Shown here one piece after another: positions 1 through 8,137 of a stretch of DNA of 64,000 bases. Origin of the DNA: an uncultured Alistipes sp. (lineage in GTDB: Bacteria; Bacteroidota; Bacteroidia; Bacteroidales; Rikenellaceae); assembly GCA_947177225.1 (NCBI GenBank), contig CAMWTS010000001.1, forward strand, positions 1-64,000. The letters run 5' to 3'. The notes under the pieces are model-generated. The model saw only the letters and a program-made list of their open reading frames with translations, was not told the origin of the DNA and ran no database searches. The translations under genes and the position numbers were made by a program. Position 1 is the stretch's first letter. The number at the start of each line of letters is the position of its first letter.

Positions 1-416
1 AGATTGCAGCAGGTCAGGAGGTGCTGATATTGGAGGCCATGAAGATGGAGAACTCTATCACCTCTGACTATGCGGGCTTCGTAAAGCAGATTCTGGTTGC
101 CGAGGGCGACTCGGTACAGGCCGATGCCGTACTTATCGAGATTGCCGATTCGGAAGGCGACGTGGTTGCTGCCGAATCTGCCCCCAAGCGTGTGGCTCTG
201 ACGGATAAAACCGTGGTGGCTCCGCTGCCCGGTCGCGTTATCGAGATCAAAGTCAAGGACGGCGATACGGTGAGCGTCGGTCAGGAGGTTTTGGTGTTGG
301 AGGCCATGAAGATGGAGAACTCGATCACTTCCGACTATGCAGGTCGTGTAGTCGGCGTGTTGGTCGCCGAGGGAGACTCAGTTCAGTCGGAGGCTCCGCT
401 GGTTGTGATCGAATAA
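1..416 (+). CDS. Biotin carrier protein with two tandem biotinyl domains (5' partial)
   Basis: The reading frame is already open at the left edge, so the N-terminus lies outside the window. Two biotinyl/lipoyl-attachment domains are visible, each with the biotin-accepting motif EAMKMEN; the acceptor lysines are encoded at 42-44 and 309-311, 89 residues apart. Both are followed by SITSDYAG and a VLVAEGDSVQ-type strand, so the second looks like a recent internal duplicate. The protein probably serves a biotin-dependent carboxylase or decarboxylase (methylmalonyl-CoA/propionyl-CoA or oxaloacetate type), carrying carboxybiotin between active sites. The partner subunits would lie upstream and are not seen, so the exact enzyme is inference. 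A strong terminator follows the stop codon. Confidence 0.85.
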   Translation, partial: IAAGQEVLILEAMKMENSITSDYAGFVKQILVAEGDSVQADAVLIEIADSEGDVVAAESAPKRVALTDKTVVAPLPGRVIEIKVKDGDTVSVGQEVLVLEAMKMENSITSDYAGRVVGVLVAEGDSVQSEAPLVVIE

Positions 417-437
417 CGATTAAATAGGATTTTCCGA

Positions 438-469
438 AGCCGGTGCAATTTCTCGCACCGGCTTTTTTT
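438..469 (+). terminator. Rho-independent terminator after the biotin carrier gene
   Basis: An 8-bp GC-rich stem (GCCGGTGC at 439-446 with GCACCGGC at 455-462) is followed by seven T residues. It lies about 20 nt after the stop codon. Confidence 0.9.
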
Positions 470-475
470 GTGTCG

Positions 476-799
476 CTATCGCCGTGTGTGACACGTCCCC
501 TTTCTGTTTATCTCGACAAAAGCGGCATTCCAGCCTGCATTGAAAAAGAAATCGCGATATTCCGAAGCGTGCCCCTCTCTGACATATTCGAAGCGTTGCG
601 GCAATGTGGCGTAGAAGCAGAAGTTCAGCATGTCGTGACTGCATATTTCCAACACGATGTCGTTGTCGTGGCGGGAATTGTAGACGCCATACAGAGCATC
701 TGCGTCGATCAGGTGTCGTATTTGAGGAGATTGCTTGCGGTCGACGGTGAATAGATACAGCCGGCCGTTCTGGAATTTGAATTTAGATATCTCTTTCAT
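476..799 (-). CDS. Small hypothetical protein, 107 aa
   Basis: I do not recognise the family. The protein begins MKEISKFKFQNGRLYLFTVD and has a mixed, soluble composition with aromatic and acidic residues and no signal peptide or membrane segment. The C-terminus is basic and ends RKGTCHTRR. The ATG at 797-799 is the only good start. It reads towards the terminator of the preceding gene. Its 5' side holds the foldback element at 841-959 and a 19-codon micro-ORF (814-873, same strand), which may form its leader. A competing rightward frame over the same DNA has a less protein-like composition. Function unknown; existence is moderately likely. Confidence 0.5.
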   Translation of the reverse strand: MKEISKFKFQNGRLYLFTVDRKQSPQIRHLIDADALYGVYNSRHDNDIVLEICSHDMLNFCFYATLPQRFEYVREGHASEYRDFFFNAGWNAAFVEINRKGTCHTRR

Positions 800-813
800 T
801 TGGGTCAGTGTTA

Positions 814-873
814 TTAAAAAAGTATCCCCGACCCTGGTTGCGATTCAATCAAGAGGATTATGTAAAATCCCAT
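814..873 (-). other. Micro-ORF (19 codons) inside the foldback element, possible leader peptide
   Basis: ATG at 871-873, stop at 814-816; the peptide starts MGFYIILLIES. The stop lies 14 nt before the start of the 107-aa gene. The opposite strand of the same element encodes a similar peptide (912-971). Translation is not shown; the similarity follows from the inverted repeat. Confidence 0.25.
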
Positions 874-959
874 ACTCTCCAGAGCCGGGGAATAATCCTC
901 CGGCTGTGAATATGGGATTTTATCTTACATGCCTGCATGTGCAGGTCTTGATTGAATCG
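841..959. repeat. 119-bp foldback element with nested inverted repeats
   Basis: Perfect 14-bp terminal inverted repeats (841-854 and 946-959) enclose two further hairpins. Hairpin A pairs 864-874 with 911-921 (11 bp perfect), continues with 860-863 against 926-930 across a bulge, and is capped by AGCCGG/CCGGCT (883-888/900-905). Hairpin B is CCTGCA/TGCAGG (932-937/940-945). The three-way-junction shape suits a structured RNA or a MITE-like element. No transposase or reverse transcriptase is adjacent. Confidence 0.7.
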
Positions 960-971
960 GTGCAAAAGTAG
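912..971 (+). other. Micro-ORF (19 codons) on the other arm of the foldback element
   Basis: ATG at 912-914, stop at 969-971; the peptide starts MGFYLTCLHV and contains LIES. The 21 nt covering its start (906-926) recur with one mismatch at 52591-52611 on the minus strand, where another micro-ORF begins. Coding status is uncertain. Confidence 0.2.
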
Positions 972-1047
972 TAATTGTTGGCAAATAATGCAAACGAATG
1001 GACTGATTTATTTTGTGTTAAATTTATTATTGTATGACTCGCCGATG

Positions 1048-1079
1048 TTTGGATTTTTCCGCCGGCGGCATTATCTTTG
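1048..1079 (+). promoter_or_regulatory. Bacteroidota-type promoter of the DJ-1/PfpI gene
   Basis: -33 element TTTG at 1048-1051, 20-bp spacer, -7 element TATCTTTG (TAnnTTTG) at 1072-1079. It lies about 28 nt before the ATG at 1107 and supports that start. Confidence 0.75.
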
Positions 1080-1106
1080 GCATACAAATGTAAAAAACGG
1101 ATTGTT

Positions 1107-1658
1107 ATGAAAGTATATGTTTTGCTGGCAGAAGGATTCGAGACCATCGAGGCGTTGACTCCGATCGACGTGATGAAGCGTGCCGCAATAGAGGTCGAGA
1201 CCGTGGCTGTGGCCGATTGCAAGAGAGTGGTATCGTCGCACGGAATCGTTGTCGTCGAGGCCGATATGTTGCTATCCGATGCCGATCTTTCCGATGGCGA
1301 TGCTCTGATTCTGCCCGGAGGAAATCCCGGATATGTCAATCTTGCTACATCGGCAGCCGTTGGCGATATCGTCGGCCGATATTACGATGAAGGCCGTATC
1401 GTGGCGGCCATCTGCGGGGCTCCCACTGTCCTGGCTGCTCGCGGCATTGCCTGTGGACGACGTATCACGGCGCATTCGAGTGTACGCGAACAGTTGTCGG
1501 CATATGATTGTGTCGGCGGCGATGTCGTTGTCGACGGCAATCTTATAACAGGCGCCGGTGCAGGCGTTTCGGTCGCATTTTCATTGGCCGTTTTGCGTGC
1601 TCTGACCGACGACGAAACATGCCGACGGGTTGCGTCAGGTATGGAGGTTGGGATATGA
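1107..1658 (+). CDS. DJ-1/PfpI family protein (YajL/ThiJ-like)
   Basis: 183 aa, the usual length for DJ-1/PfpI proteins. It opens with MKVYVLLAEGFETIEALTP; the glutamate of the GFE motif and the nucleophile-elbow cysteine in AAICGAPTVLA are the conserved catalytic pair of this fold. The closest type by motif is DJ-1/YajL, for which protein-repair (deglycase-like), chaperone and oxidative-stress roles have been proposed; the real substrate cannot be read from sequence. The ATG at 1107 fits the promoter at 1048-1079; a TTG ten codons upstream lies inside the -7 box and is rejected. It is a single-gene unit facing the ABC-F gene across a shared terminator. Confidence 0.88.
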   Translation: MKVYVLLAEGFETIEALTPIDVMKRAAIEVETVAVADCKRVVSSHGIVVVEADMLLSDADLSDGDALILPGGNPGYVNLATSAAVGDIVGRYYDEGRIVAAICGAPTVLAARGIACGRRITAHSSVREQLSAYDCVGGDVVVDGNLITGAGAGVSVAFSLAVLRALTDDETCRRVASGMEVGI

Positions 1659-1684
1659 TAGGGTAGCAGGAATCCTGTTTGCGA

Positions 1685-1718
1685 AGATGCCCGACACAAA
1701 AGCGTGTGTCGGGCATCT
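1685..1718. terminator. Bidirectional terminator between DJ-1 and ABC-F genes
   Basis: A 13-bp perfect stem AGATGCCCGACAC/GTGTCGGGCATCT (1685-1697/1706-1718) lies between two convergent genes. The T-run is poor, so it may act mainly as a transcript-end hairpin. Confidence 0.75.
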
Positions 1719-1721
1719 CTG

Positions 1722-3590
1722 TTATTCGTTGAGTTCGAGCCAGCGCATCTCTTTGACGTCGATCTCCTCTATTATTTTCTCTATTCGCTGCGAGGCACGT
1801 GTCAATTCGTCGTATCCGAGAGTGCCCGACGACAATTGCTCTTCCAGAGTATGCCGTTCATCGGAGAGCGATTTAAGCTCGGCTTCGATCTGTTCCAGTT
1901 CGCGCTGCTCCTTGTAGCTCAGCTTGCGTTTCTCGCTGTTGCGATTGCGTTGCTGTTGCGGAGCCGGTTTCTCCGATGCGGCGGCCGCTTTTCGCTGCTC
2001 GGCCTGCTCTTCGCGCATATATTCGCGATATTCGCTGTAACGGCCGACGAAATCCTTGATGTGTCCGTCGCCCGTGAAGACGAACAGATGATCGGTGGTC
2101 TTGTCGAGGAAATAACGGTCGTGCGAGACTATCAGCAGCGATCCTTCGAACTGTTGCAAATACTCCTCCAATACGTTGAGAGTCATGATGTCGAGGTCGT
2201 TTGTCGGCTCGTCGAGAATCAGCATGTTGGGGTTGCGCATAAGTATCGTCAACAGATACAGCCTTCGCTGCTCGCCGCCGCTGAGTATGTCGACCCGCTT
2301 GTTGAATGTCTCGGGCGGAAACAGAAATTTGGTCAGATACGACGTGGCCGATATGGTATGTCCGTCGGCCGAGCGCACCTCCTCGGCTATCTCCGTTACG
2401 GTGTCGAGTACGGTTTGTCCGGCGCGGAACGAGATGCCCTGTTGGCGATAGTAGCCGATGCGCAGTGTCTCGCCTCGCTCGACAACTCCCGAGTCGGGTG
2501 TTATGCGTCCTGTCATTATGTCGAGGAAAGTGCTTTTGCCTGCTCCGTTGTTGCCGACGATACCCACTTTCTCGCCGCGTGTGAACTTGTAGGAGAAGTC
2601 GTCGAGCATGCGCCGCTCTCCATAGCTGAACGATACGTCCGTACAGTCGATGATCTTACGTCCCAGACGCGACGATGCGACGTCGATCTCCACGTTGTCG
2701 GTGCGGAGCGATACGGCGGCTCTGTCTTTGAGGTCGTAGAAGGCGTTGATGCGGTAGCGTGCTTTGCCGGTGCGTGCCTGCGGAGTGCTTCTTATCCACT
2801 CCAACTCCCGGCGCAGCAGGTTGCGCGACTTGTCGATATTGGCCTGCATGTTGGCATAACGCTCCTCGCGTTTGGCAAGATACTCGGCATAGTTTCCTTT
2901 ATATACGATCAGTTCGCCGCGGTCGATCTCGAATATGGTGTTGCATACGCGATCGAGAAAGTAGCGGTCGTGTGTAACCATGAGCAGCGTGCAGCGCGAG
3001 CGTTGCAGGTATGATTCGAGATACTCTATGATGTCGATGTCGAGGTGATTGGTCGGCTCGTCGAGAATCAGGAAATCGGCCTGCTGCAACATCATGCAGG
3101 CCAGAGCCACGCGTTTGGCTTCGCCTCCCGACAATTCGCGCATGCGGCGATCGAGCCGGTCGATATGCAGCGAAGACAATACCTGGTGTATGTCGTGTTC
3201 GAGACTCCAACCGTCGCAGGCCTCCATGGCAGCCGTCGCGTCGTCGATGCGGCGCCGGTCGCCCGATGCGATTGCCAGTTCGTATTCGCGCACGGCGGAC
3301 GAGCGGCTGTCCATGCGCGAATAGACCTCGTCGAATATGCGCCGATCGGGGTTGAAATCTGTGTTTTGGTCGAGAAACGCCACGCGAATATCCTTCATGA
3401 ATTTCACCTCGCCGCCGCGATCCGACGACTCCACGCCGGCCAGAATCTTCAACAGCGAGCTTTTGCCCGTGCCGTTGGGTGCTATGAGGGCTATCTTGTC
3501 GCCTTCGTTGATGTTGAATCCTATGCCGGAGAAGAGTGTGTGGTCGCCGTATGATTTGCTTATGTTTTCGACTTGCAGGTAGCTTGCCAT
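1722..3590 (-). CDS. ABC-F family ATPase, Uup-like
   Basis: 622 aa with two ABC domains and no membrane segment, which defines an ABC-F protein acting on ribosomes rather than in transport. Domain 1 has Walker A APNGTGKSS (about 37-45), signature LSGGEAKR (153) and Walker B LILDEPTNHLD (173). An arginine-rich linker (about 235-285) follows. Domain 2 has GNNGAGKST (346-354), LSGGEQRR (436) and LILDEPTNDLD (457). Residues after about 525 form a charged, Gln/Glu-rich coiled-coil tail, the mark of the Uup subgroup. Uup-type proteins resolve stalled translation or ribosome assembly states. It lies 4 nt after the double-GNAT gene and is probably the last gene of that leftward operon. Confidence 0.9.
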   Translation of the reverse strand: MASYLQVENISKSYGDHTLFSGIGFNINEGDKIALIAPNGTGKSSLLKILAGVESSDRGGEVKFMKDIRVAFLDQNTDFNPDRRIFDEVYSRMDSRSSAVREYELAIASGDRRRIDDATAAMEACDGWSLEHDIHQVLSSLHIDRLDRRMRELSGGEAKRVALACMMLQQADFLILDEPTNHLDIDIIEYLESYLQRSRCTLLMVTHDRYFLDRVCNTIFEIDRGELIVYKGNYAEYLAKREERYANMQANIDKSRNLLRRELEWIRSTPQARTGKARYRINAFYDLKDRAAVSLRTDNVEIDVASSRLGRKIIDCTDVSFSYGERRMLDDFSYKFTRGEKVGIVGNNGAGKSTFLDIMTGRITPDSGVVERGETLRIGYYRQQGISFRAGQTVLDTVTEIAEEVRSADGHTISATSYLTKFLFPPETFNKRVDILSGGEQRRLYLLTILMRNPNMLILDEPTNDLDIMTLNVLEEYLQQFEGSLLIVSHDRYFLDKTTDHLFVFTGDGHIKDFVGRYSEYREYMREEQAEQRKAAAASEKPAPQQQRNRNSEKRKLSYKEQRELEQIEAELKSLSDERHTLEEQLSSGTLGYDELTRASQRIEKIIEEIDVKEMRWLELNE

Positions 3591-3594
3591 TATT

Positions 3595-4665
3595 CTATAT
3601 TGTCAGGTGATACATTGTGTGTCCCAATAGTTGCCGTGTGCCATCACGGCGGAATCCCACGCGGGTATATAGCCGCTCGGCCGATGGATTATTCGTGTCG
3701 ACCAGCAGCGCGACCACACCGGCACCCTCGTTGCGAGCCTTGGCCGTCATGTCGCGCAGCAACATCTCTCCGACACCGCAGCCGCGGTAGAGCGGATCGA
3801 CTCCGATGGAGTCGAGGTAGAACTCTCCCGCCCGGGTTTCGTTTTCGATAGTGGAGGGCAGGGTGCCGAATCTGTTGCGCAATGCGTCCAGCACAGGACG
3901 TCGCAGCTCTTCCAGACGACCGCCGTCGTATCCGCATATGGCACCGACCGGAATGCCGTCGACCATGCCGACAAGGGTATTCCGGTAGCTGTACTGCGTG
4001 TCGGGGCGCGCAATGATATTCCGAAAGAAATCGTGAATATCCTCGCGTGGAGCTCCGTTGCAGAGCCGTCGGCACAGATCGTCGCCGAAGGCCTCCATGA
4101 CGGCATCGGCTATCAGCGCACAATCCTCGGCGACAGCCGGTCGCGAGGCTGTTTCCGGTTTGGCGATACGACGGTCGAATGCCGAGCGCAATGCTCCGCG
4201 ATACGACACTTTGCCGCAATAGGCGAAGCCCTCTTTGGCCAGCAGCGACAGCATGCGTCGGTTATCGCTATGAGTGTCGACTCTGATGATGTCGATGCCG
4301 AGTCTGCGTCCCATTTGCATGGCGTAGCGGAAAAAGGAGTTGGCAATGCCCTGGCGCACACGGTCGGCTGCGACGCAAAGCCGGTGTATGACTATGTATC
4401 GTCCTCCGAAGTGCCACTCTCCGTCTTGCAGATGGTCGTATGCCGGCTCTCCGTCCGATATGACGGCTCCGTAGGCCGCTATCTCTCCGTCACGGTCTTC
4501 GATGACGCAGCCGTTGCCGGCAGCGATGTCTTCGTCGATGATTGCGGCCGAGGGATATCCGTCCTGCCACTGGTCGATGCCCGACTCGCATAACGATAAT
4601 TGAGCACTGCGGACAATGCTCAATATCGTATCACGGTCGTTGCATATGGCTTTTCTAAATCTCAT
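3595..4665 (-). CDS. Tandem GNAT acetyltransferase (two GNAT domains)
   Basis: 356 aa made of two GNAT N-acetyltransferase halves. The first (about 1-160) has the typical motif-A region IHRLCVAADRVRQGIANSFF; the second (about 175-356) contains YLDSIGVDPLYRGCGVGEML, with the R/Q-x-x-G-x-G/A acetyl-CoA loop, and ends with the usual RLYTRVGFRRDGTR strand. Acetyl-CoA-dependent acetylation of an amine is expected; the substrate is unknown. The start codon overlaps the permease stop by 4 nt (ATGA), which suggests translational coupling. The protein could also be an acetyltransferase whose other half is a non-catalytic scaffold. Confidence 0.83.
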   Translation of the reverse strand: MRFRKAICNDRDTILSIVRSAQLSLCESGIDQWQDGYPSAAIIDEDIAAGNGCVIEDRDGEIAAYGAVISDGEPAYDHLQDGEWHFGGRYIVIHRLCVAADRVRQGIANSFFRYAMQMGRRLGIDIIRVDTHSDNRRMLSLLAKEGFAYCGKVSYRGALRSAFDRRIAKPETASRPAVAEDCALIADAVMEAFGDDLCRRLCNGAPREDIHDFFRNIIARPDTQYSYRNTLVGMVDGIPVGAICGYDGGRLEELRRPVLDALRNRFGTLPSTIENETRAGEFYLDSIGVDPLYRGCGVGEMLLRDMTAKARNEGAGVVALLVDTNNPSAERLYTRVGFRRDGTRQLLGHTMYHLTI

Positions 4666-5858
4666 CTTTTGCGTGATATGACGTTTATTTTGCGCTGTAT
4701 GATAAGCGAATTGAATGCTATGATAACGACTATCAGAATGACTCCCGCCATCACCGTATACATAAAGCCGGCCGTGGTGGCACCGGCGAATGCCGTTGCC
4801 ATTTTCGCAGAGTAGATGCCACGTGCGATGCAGACTGCGATAATGCTTATTATAAGTATGGCGATGTTGAGCGAGGCGGTCAGCATGATATATGGTGCAG
4901 CCACTCGGCGCGGAGTGTAGCCCAGCAATACGAGATTTTCGAGTTTCTCGGTATTCTTTTGCAGCAGCAGATATATGCTCAGCGTCAATATGTATATGGC
5001 CAATATGCTGATGACTGCACCTATCGCGACTATGATCGACACTATCAGCTTCAACAGAAAACCGATCTTGCTGCTGTCGGACGAATTGTTTTCAGCTTCG
5101 TAGCCATGTTCCTGCAAATAGGCGTTGATCCTCTCGTCGGCAGGGTTTCCTACCTCGACGATGAGCCGTGAGGTGATGTCGTCCTGCCCCGATGCGTAGC
5201 GGTTGTTGGCCCATTGCATGAAGCTCATGGGCACCAGAATCGTGTTGAGCCGGTTGGAAAAGCCCGCCACGCGCCCCTTGAAAGAGTCGCGCATATGGTT
5301 GCCGTAGAGCGTTATGTCGAACGATATGCTCTCCAATATCCCCTCCGACAGTTGCGGCAGACCTTGTGCCTGCGCAAAGCCGAAATTGTAAAGATTCAGA
5401 TAGTTGCGCGGAACAATTATGGGTATGGTCTGCGATTGCGGATCGAATGCCCATTCGTCGATGTCGACATCGATATATCGGTCGGGCACCGATTCGAAAA
5501 ACATGTCGGTAGAGACGCTTTTCTTGCCGGTGTCGAGTCGGGCATATACACCGTATTGCGACGACTTGAATGCTCCGACGCTCTCCGTAAAGGGCTGTGC
5601 TTCCATGTCGGCTATCTCCTGGTCGGAGAACCTGGCGGTGTTTTTGCCGATGAGCGAGCCGAGTTGCTTGACCGGCTTCGATACTATTATATAGTCGTTG
5701 CCGATAAGCCCGTCTTTGCCCGACAGAGTAGGCTCGATGTCGAGGTATATCTGTATGCCGCAGAGTATTATTACCATGCCGGCGAGATTGGCAAGAAAGA
5801 ATCCTGTCAGTTGTCCGACGCTGATATGTCTGCGAAGGAGTTTCCAGATCAGTTTCAT
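4662..5858 (-). CDS. FtsX/MacB-type ABC transporter permease
   Basis: 398 aa. One N-terminal membrane segment (about 15-38) is followed by a large extracytoplasmic region (about 40-260), then three hydrophobic segments near 265-300, 325-350 and 365-385. This 1+3 topology is that of FtsX/MacB/LolC permeases (type VII ABC systems), which act mechanically on envelope substrates rather than moving solutes through a pore. It overlaps the ATPase gene upstream and the GNAT gene downstream by 4 nt each (ATGA). Substrate unknown; lipoprotein or lipid handling is possible. Confidence 0.82.
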   Translation of the reverse strand: MKLIWKLLRRHISVGQLTGFFLANLAGMVIILCGIQIYLDIEPTLSGKDGLIGNDYIIVSKPVKQLGSLIGKNTARFSDQEIADMEAQPFTESVGAFKSSQYGVYARLDTGKKSVSTDMFFESVPDRYIDVDIDEWAFDPQSQTIPIIVPRNYLNLYNFGFAQAQGLPQLSEGILESISFDITLYGNHMRDSFKGRVAGFSNRLNTILVPMSFMQWANNRYASGQDDITSRLIVEVGNPADERINAYLQEHGYEAENNSSDSSKIGFLLKLIVSIIVAIGAVISILAIYILTLSIYLLLQKNTEKLENLVLLGYTPRRVAAPYIMLTASLNIAILIISIIAVCIARGIYSAKMATAFAGATTAGFMYTVMAGVILIVVIIAFNSLIIQRKINVISRKR

Positions 5859-6499
5859 AGACTCAGAACTTTATCGTATTCCATATTGAGGTGGCGGCCG
5901 ATCGACGTCGATATTACACCAGCTCCGATGCGACGGGCTTCGCTCAGTATCATATCGCGCATGATGTTGCCGTTGTGCTCGTCGAGGTGCGATATGGGTT
6001 CGTCCAACAGCAGAAAATCGAACGGCTGGCACAAGGCTCTTATCAGTGCTACGCGCTGCTGCTGGCCGTAGGACATCTTGGCAACCGGCACGTCGCGCTT
6101 GTCGGCTATGCCGAGCTCCTCGAACCACCGGCCGATCGTTGCGATGCTCTGCGAGCGGGTGATCTGATTCTTTATGCGAACATTCTCCATGGCCGTCAGT
6201 TCCGGAAACAGACGCATCTCCTGAAACAGTATGCTCAAATGGTTGCGGCGTATGCGGCTCCAATGACGGGTGTCGAAGCGCGAAATATCGTCGTCATCGA
6301 AAAGGATACTGCCCCGGTAGTCGCCGCGCTGCCCGTAGAGATAGCTGCACAACGACGATTTGCCTTGACCCGATGCCGCCTCCACCAGATATGTCAGGCC
6401 TTTTTCGAATACCACCTTCTTATGCCAAATATCGGAGCGGAGATCCCCGCGCTGGGCGAAGATCTCCGGTACGACATCATTGAGTATGATGGATTTCAC
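5855..6499 (-). CDS. ABC transporter ATP-binding protein partnering the FtsX-like permease
   Basis: 214 aa, short for an ABC ATPase. The Walker A is unusual: AASGQGKSS (about 42-50) begins with Ala instead of Gly. The signature is MSYGQQQR (near 144) instead of LSGGQ, and Walker B is FLLLDEP with the catalytic Glu present. The Q-loop (LFQEM) and switch region are recognisable, so ATPase activity is likely kept. Its stop overlaps the permease start, so the pair forms one transporter. The LolD/MacB-like ATPase class is the best match. Confidence 0.82.
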   Translation of the reverse strand: MKSIILNDVVPEIFAQRGDLRSDIWHKKVVFEKGLTYLVEAASGQGKSSLCSYLYGQRGDYRGSILFDDDDISRFDTRHWSRIRRNHLSILFQEMRLFPELTAMENVRIKNQITRSQSIATIGRWFEELGIADKRDVPVAKMSYGQQQRVALIRALCQPFDFLLLDEPISHLDEHNGNIMRDMILSEARRIGAGVISTSIGRHLNMEYDKVLSL

Positions 6500-6515
6500 G
6501 TCTATGCGATATTTG

Positions 6516-8117
6516 TTAAAACAATGCGTTTAAGTCGACATTCTGCATTACCGCAGGCTGTATCGCATCGACTATCTGCTTCAAGGCATTGTCTGTGCGG
6601 TTGAGCAGTACGATGTCCAGAATGCTGCTGTTGAAGTCTACGTCGCGCATGTATGCGTAGTCGAGCAGGTTGATGAGACTGCGGGCAACGTCGCCGGCAG
6701 TGCGATCGTTGTAGACCTCGCGCCACATCATAGTGTTGACCAGCGGATCGGCGAATATCTTGCGAAGGTTGACTACCATGAAGAATCTTGCCGTATCGAT
6801 GTCGCTGACCCATGCTGCATCGGCTGCCGAACGCGATACGGGTGCAGGCACGCCCTCGGTAGAGGCGTAGAGCATCGAACCCTGCTGGCCGAAGTATGCT
6901 GTCATATCGCCGAGATCTGCACAATATGCGTTGTTGCCGGTCTGGGTGATGTCATCGCCGAAGATCGCTTTGTACATTTCGAACAGCGAGATGATATAAT
7001 CGTTGTTGACCGTCATGATGGCAGATGCCTTGATGTCGGTATCGCCGTAGCTGTTGCCGATGCGGTTGAGTGCCATTACGACATCGCCGTCAAAGCTGTC
7101 GAATACCTTATTGGCCATATCCATCGACTCCTGCCATTCCTCTTCCGTTGTGTACTGCTTGGCCTGTTCGAGCTGATCTTTTACCATCGGCATGTCCATT
7201 ATCATATCCCACGTCTGCTTGCCGTTGAAATAGCTGCTCAAAACGACATATGTGTCGACGGGCAGATATTTGAGATATTCGTTGGTGACTTTGTTCGAGT
7301 ATGCCGATTCGAATCTTGCTTTCATCTCGTCGCTCATGCCGATTATGTTGCAGTCGAGGAGTATGTGGCCGGGGTTGAATGTCAGGCCGCTTATGACGCC
7401 GTCGCCGAACATGTCGGTGTTGATATATTGCTCGTACTGAGCTGCAAAATCTCTGTCAGCCTTGACTCCGAGTTCGAGGAGCTTCCTGGTGTCGACATAT
7501 ATGCCTATGTCATAGTTCTTGAAGTCGGGCAGTGCTGTCGCGCGAGGAGTATATGCCGACTTCAAAGTGTTGATTGCCAGTTGACGGTAGTTGCTGTCGC
7601 TTTCGCCGGCGATAACGATGGCTGCATCGTTGTAGGCTATGCACGCACCATCTTCGTTCAGAACGATGGTGCAACCGTCGGTATTCTCGATTTCGAGCCC
7701 GGCACCATTTTCATTGGCCAGAGCCATGAGTCTGTCGAGCTTGCCCTTGTCGCACACCTTGGCGAGCACCACGATCTCGGCATCGTCCGTCGACTTCGCT
7801 GTTACGGCCGCATATATCGGCTCGGTCGTGGCTATACCGGTGTTGTCGAGGTCGAGAATGATGCTCTCCACGAAATCGGCATTCGCTTTTCCGACCAAAT
7901 TGGGCGCCTGCTTGGCTGCAATCTGACGTATCGTCTTGAACTGATCGAGCAGCTCGGTCTTCTGCATCATCTGATACCCGTCGATATACATTATTGCCGT
8001 GGCATTTTCGGGAATGGCGTTGATATAGTCGCCATTGCCGGCATTCTCTTTCGAGCAGGCCATAACCATAGTCAAGGCCATTGCGACTGCCGAGAGTCGC
8101 GTGAGGAATCTTTTCAT
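6516..8117 (-). CDS. DUF4836-like lipoprotein
   Basis: 533 aa. The N-terminus is a lipoprotein signal (MKRFLTRLSAVAMALTMVMA then Cys21), followed by a Ser/Lys/Asn-rich linker and a region beginning around INAIPENATAIMYIDG, which is typical of the Bacteroidota DUF4836 family as I recall it. The start at 8117 is chosen because a longer upstream extension lacks signal-like character. The rest is a soluble, Asp/Ala-rich periplasmic or surface domain with no catalytic motif that I recognise. It lies 16 nt upstream of the ABC ATPase gene and downstream of the SGNH gene, so it may be cotranscribed with the envelope transporter. Confidence 0.75.
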   Translation of the reverse strand: MKRFLTRLSAVAMALTMVMACSKENAGNGDYINAIPENATAIMYIDGYQMMQKTELLDQFKTIRQIAAKQAPNLVGKANADFVESIILDLDNTGIATTEPIYAAVTAKSTDDAEIVVLAKVCDKGKLDRLMALANENGAGLEIENTDGCTIVLNEDGACIAYNDAAIVIAGESDSNYRQLAINTLKSAYTPRATALPDFKNYDIGIYVDTRKLLELGVKADRDFAAQYEQYINTDMFGDGVISGLTFNPGHILLDCNIIGMSDEMKARFESAYSNKVTNEYLKYLPVDTYVVLSSYFNGKQTWDMIMDMPMVKDQLEQAKQYTTEEEWQESMDMANKVFDSFDGDVVMALNRIGNSYGDTDIKASAIMTVNNDYIISLFEMYKAIFGDDITQTGNNAYCADLGDMTAYFGQQGSMLYASTEGVPAPVSRSAADAAWVSDIDTARFFMVVNLRKIFADPLVNTMMWREVYNDRTAGDVARSLINLLDYAYMRDVDFNSSILDIVLLNRTDNALKQIVDAIQPAVMQNVDLNALF

Positions 8118-8137
8118 AGTGCGTTTAAATTTAGTTG

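Noticed and set aside
443..754. Rightward 103-codon frame opposite the 107-aa gene
   Set aside because: It begins inside the terminator of the biotin carrier gene and has a less protein-like composition than the minus-strand frame.
841..959. Retron non-coding RNA
   Set aside because: The inverted ends look retron-like, but no reverse transcriptase is near and the next gene is only 107 aa.
1704..3014. Long rightward frame opposite the ABC-F gene
   Set aside because: It is the complement of a clear ABC-F protein; its residues only mirror the codon bias.
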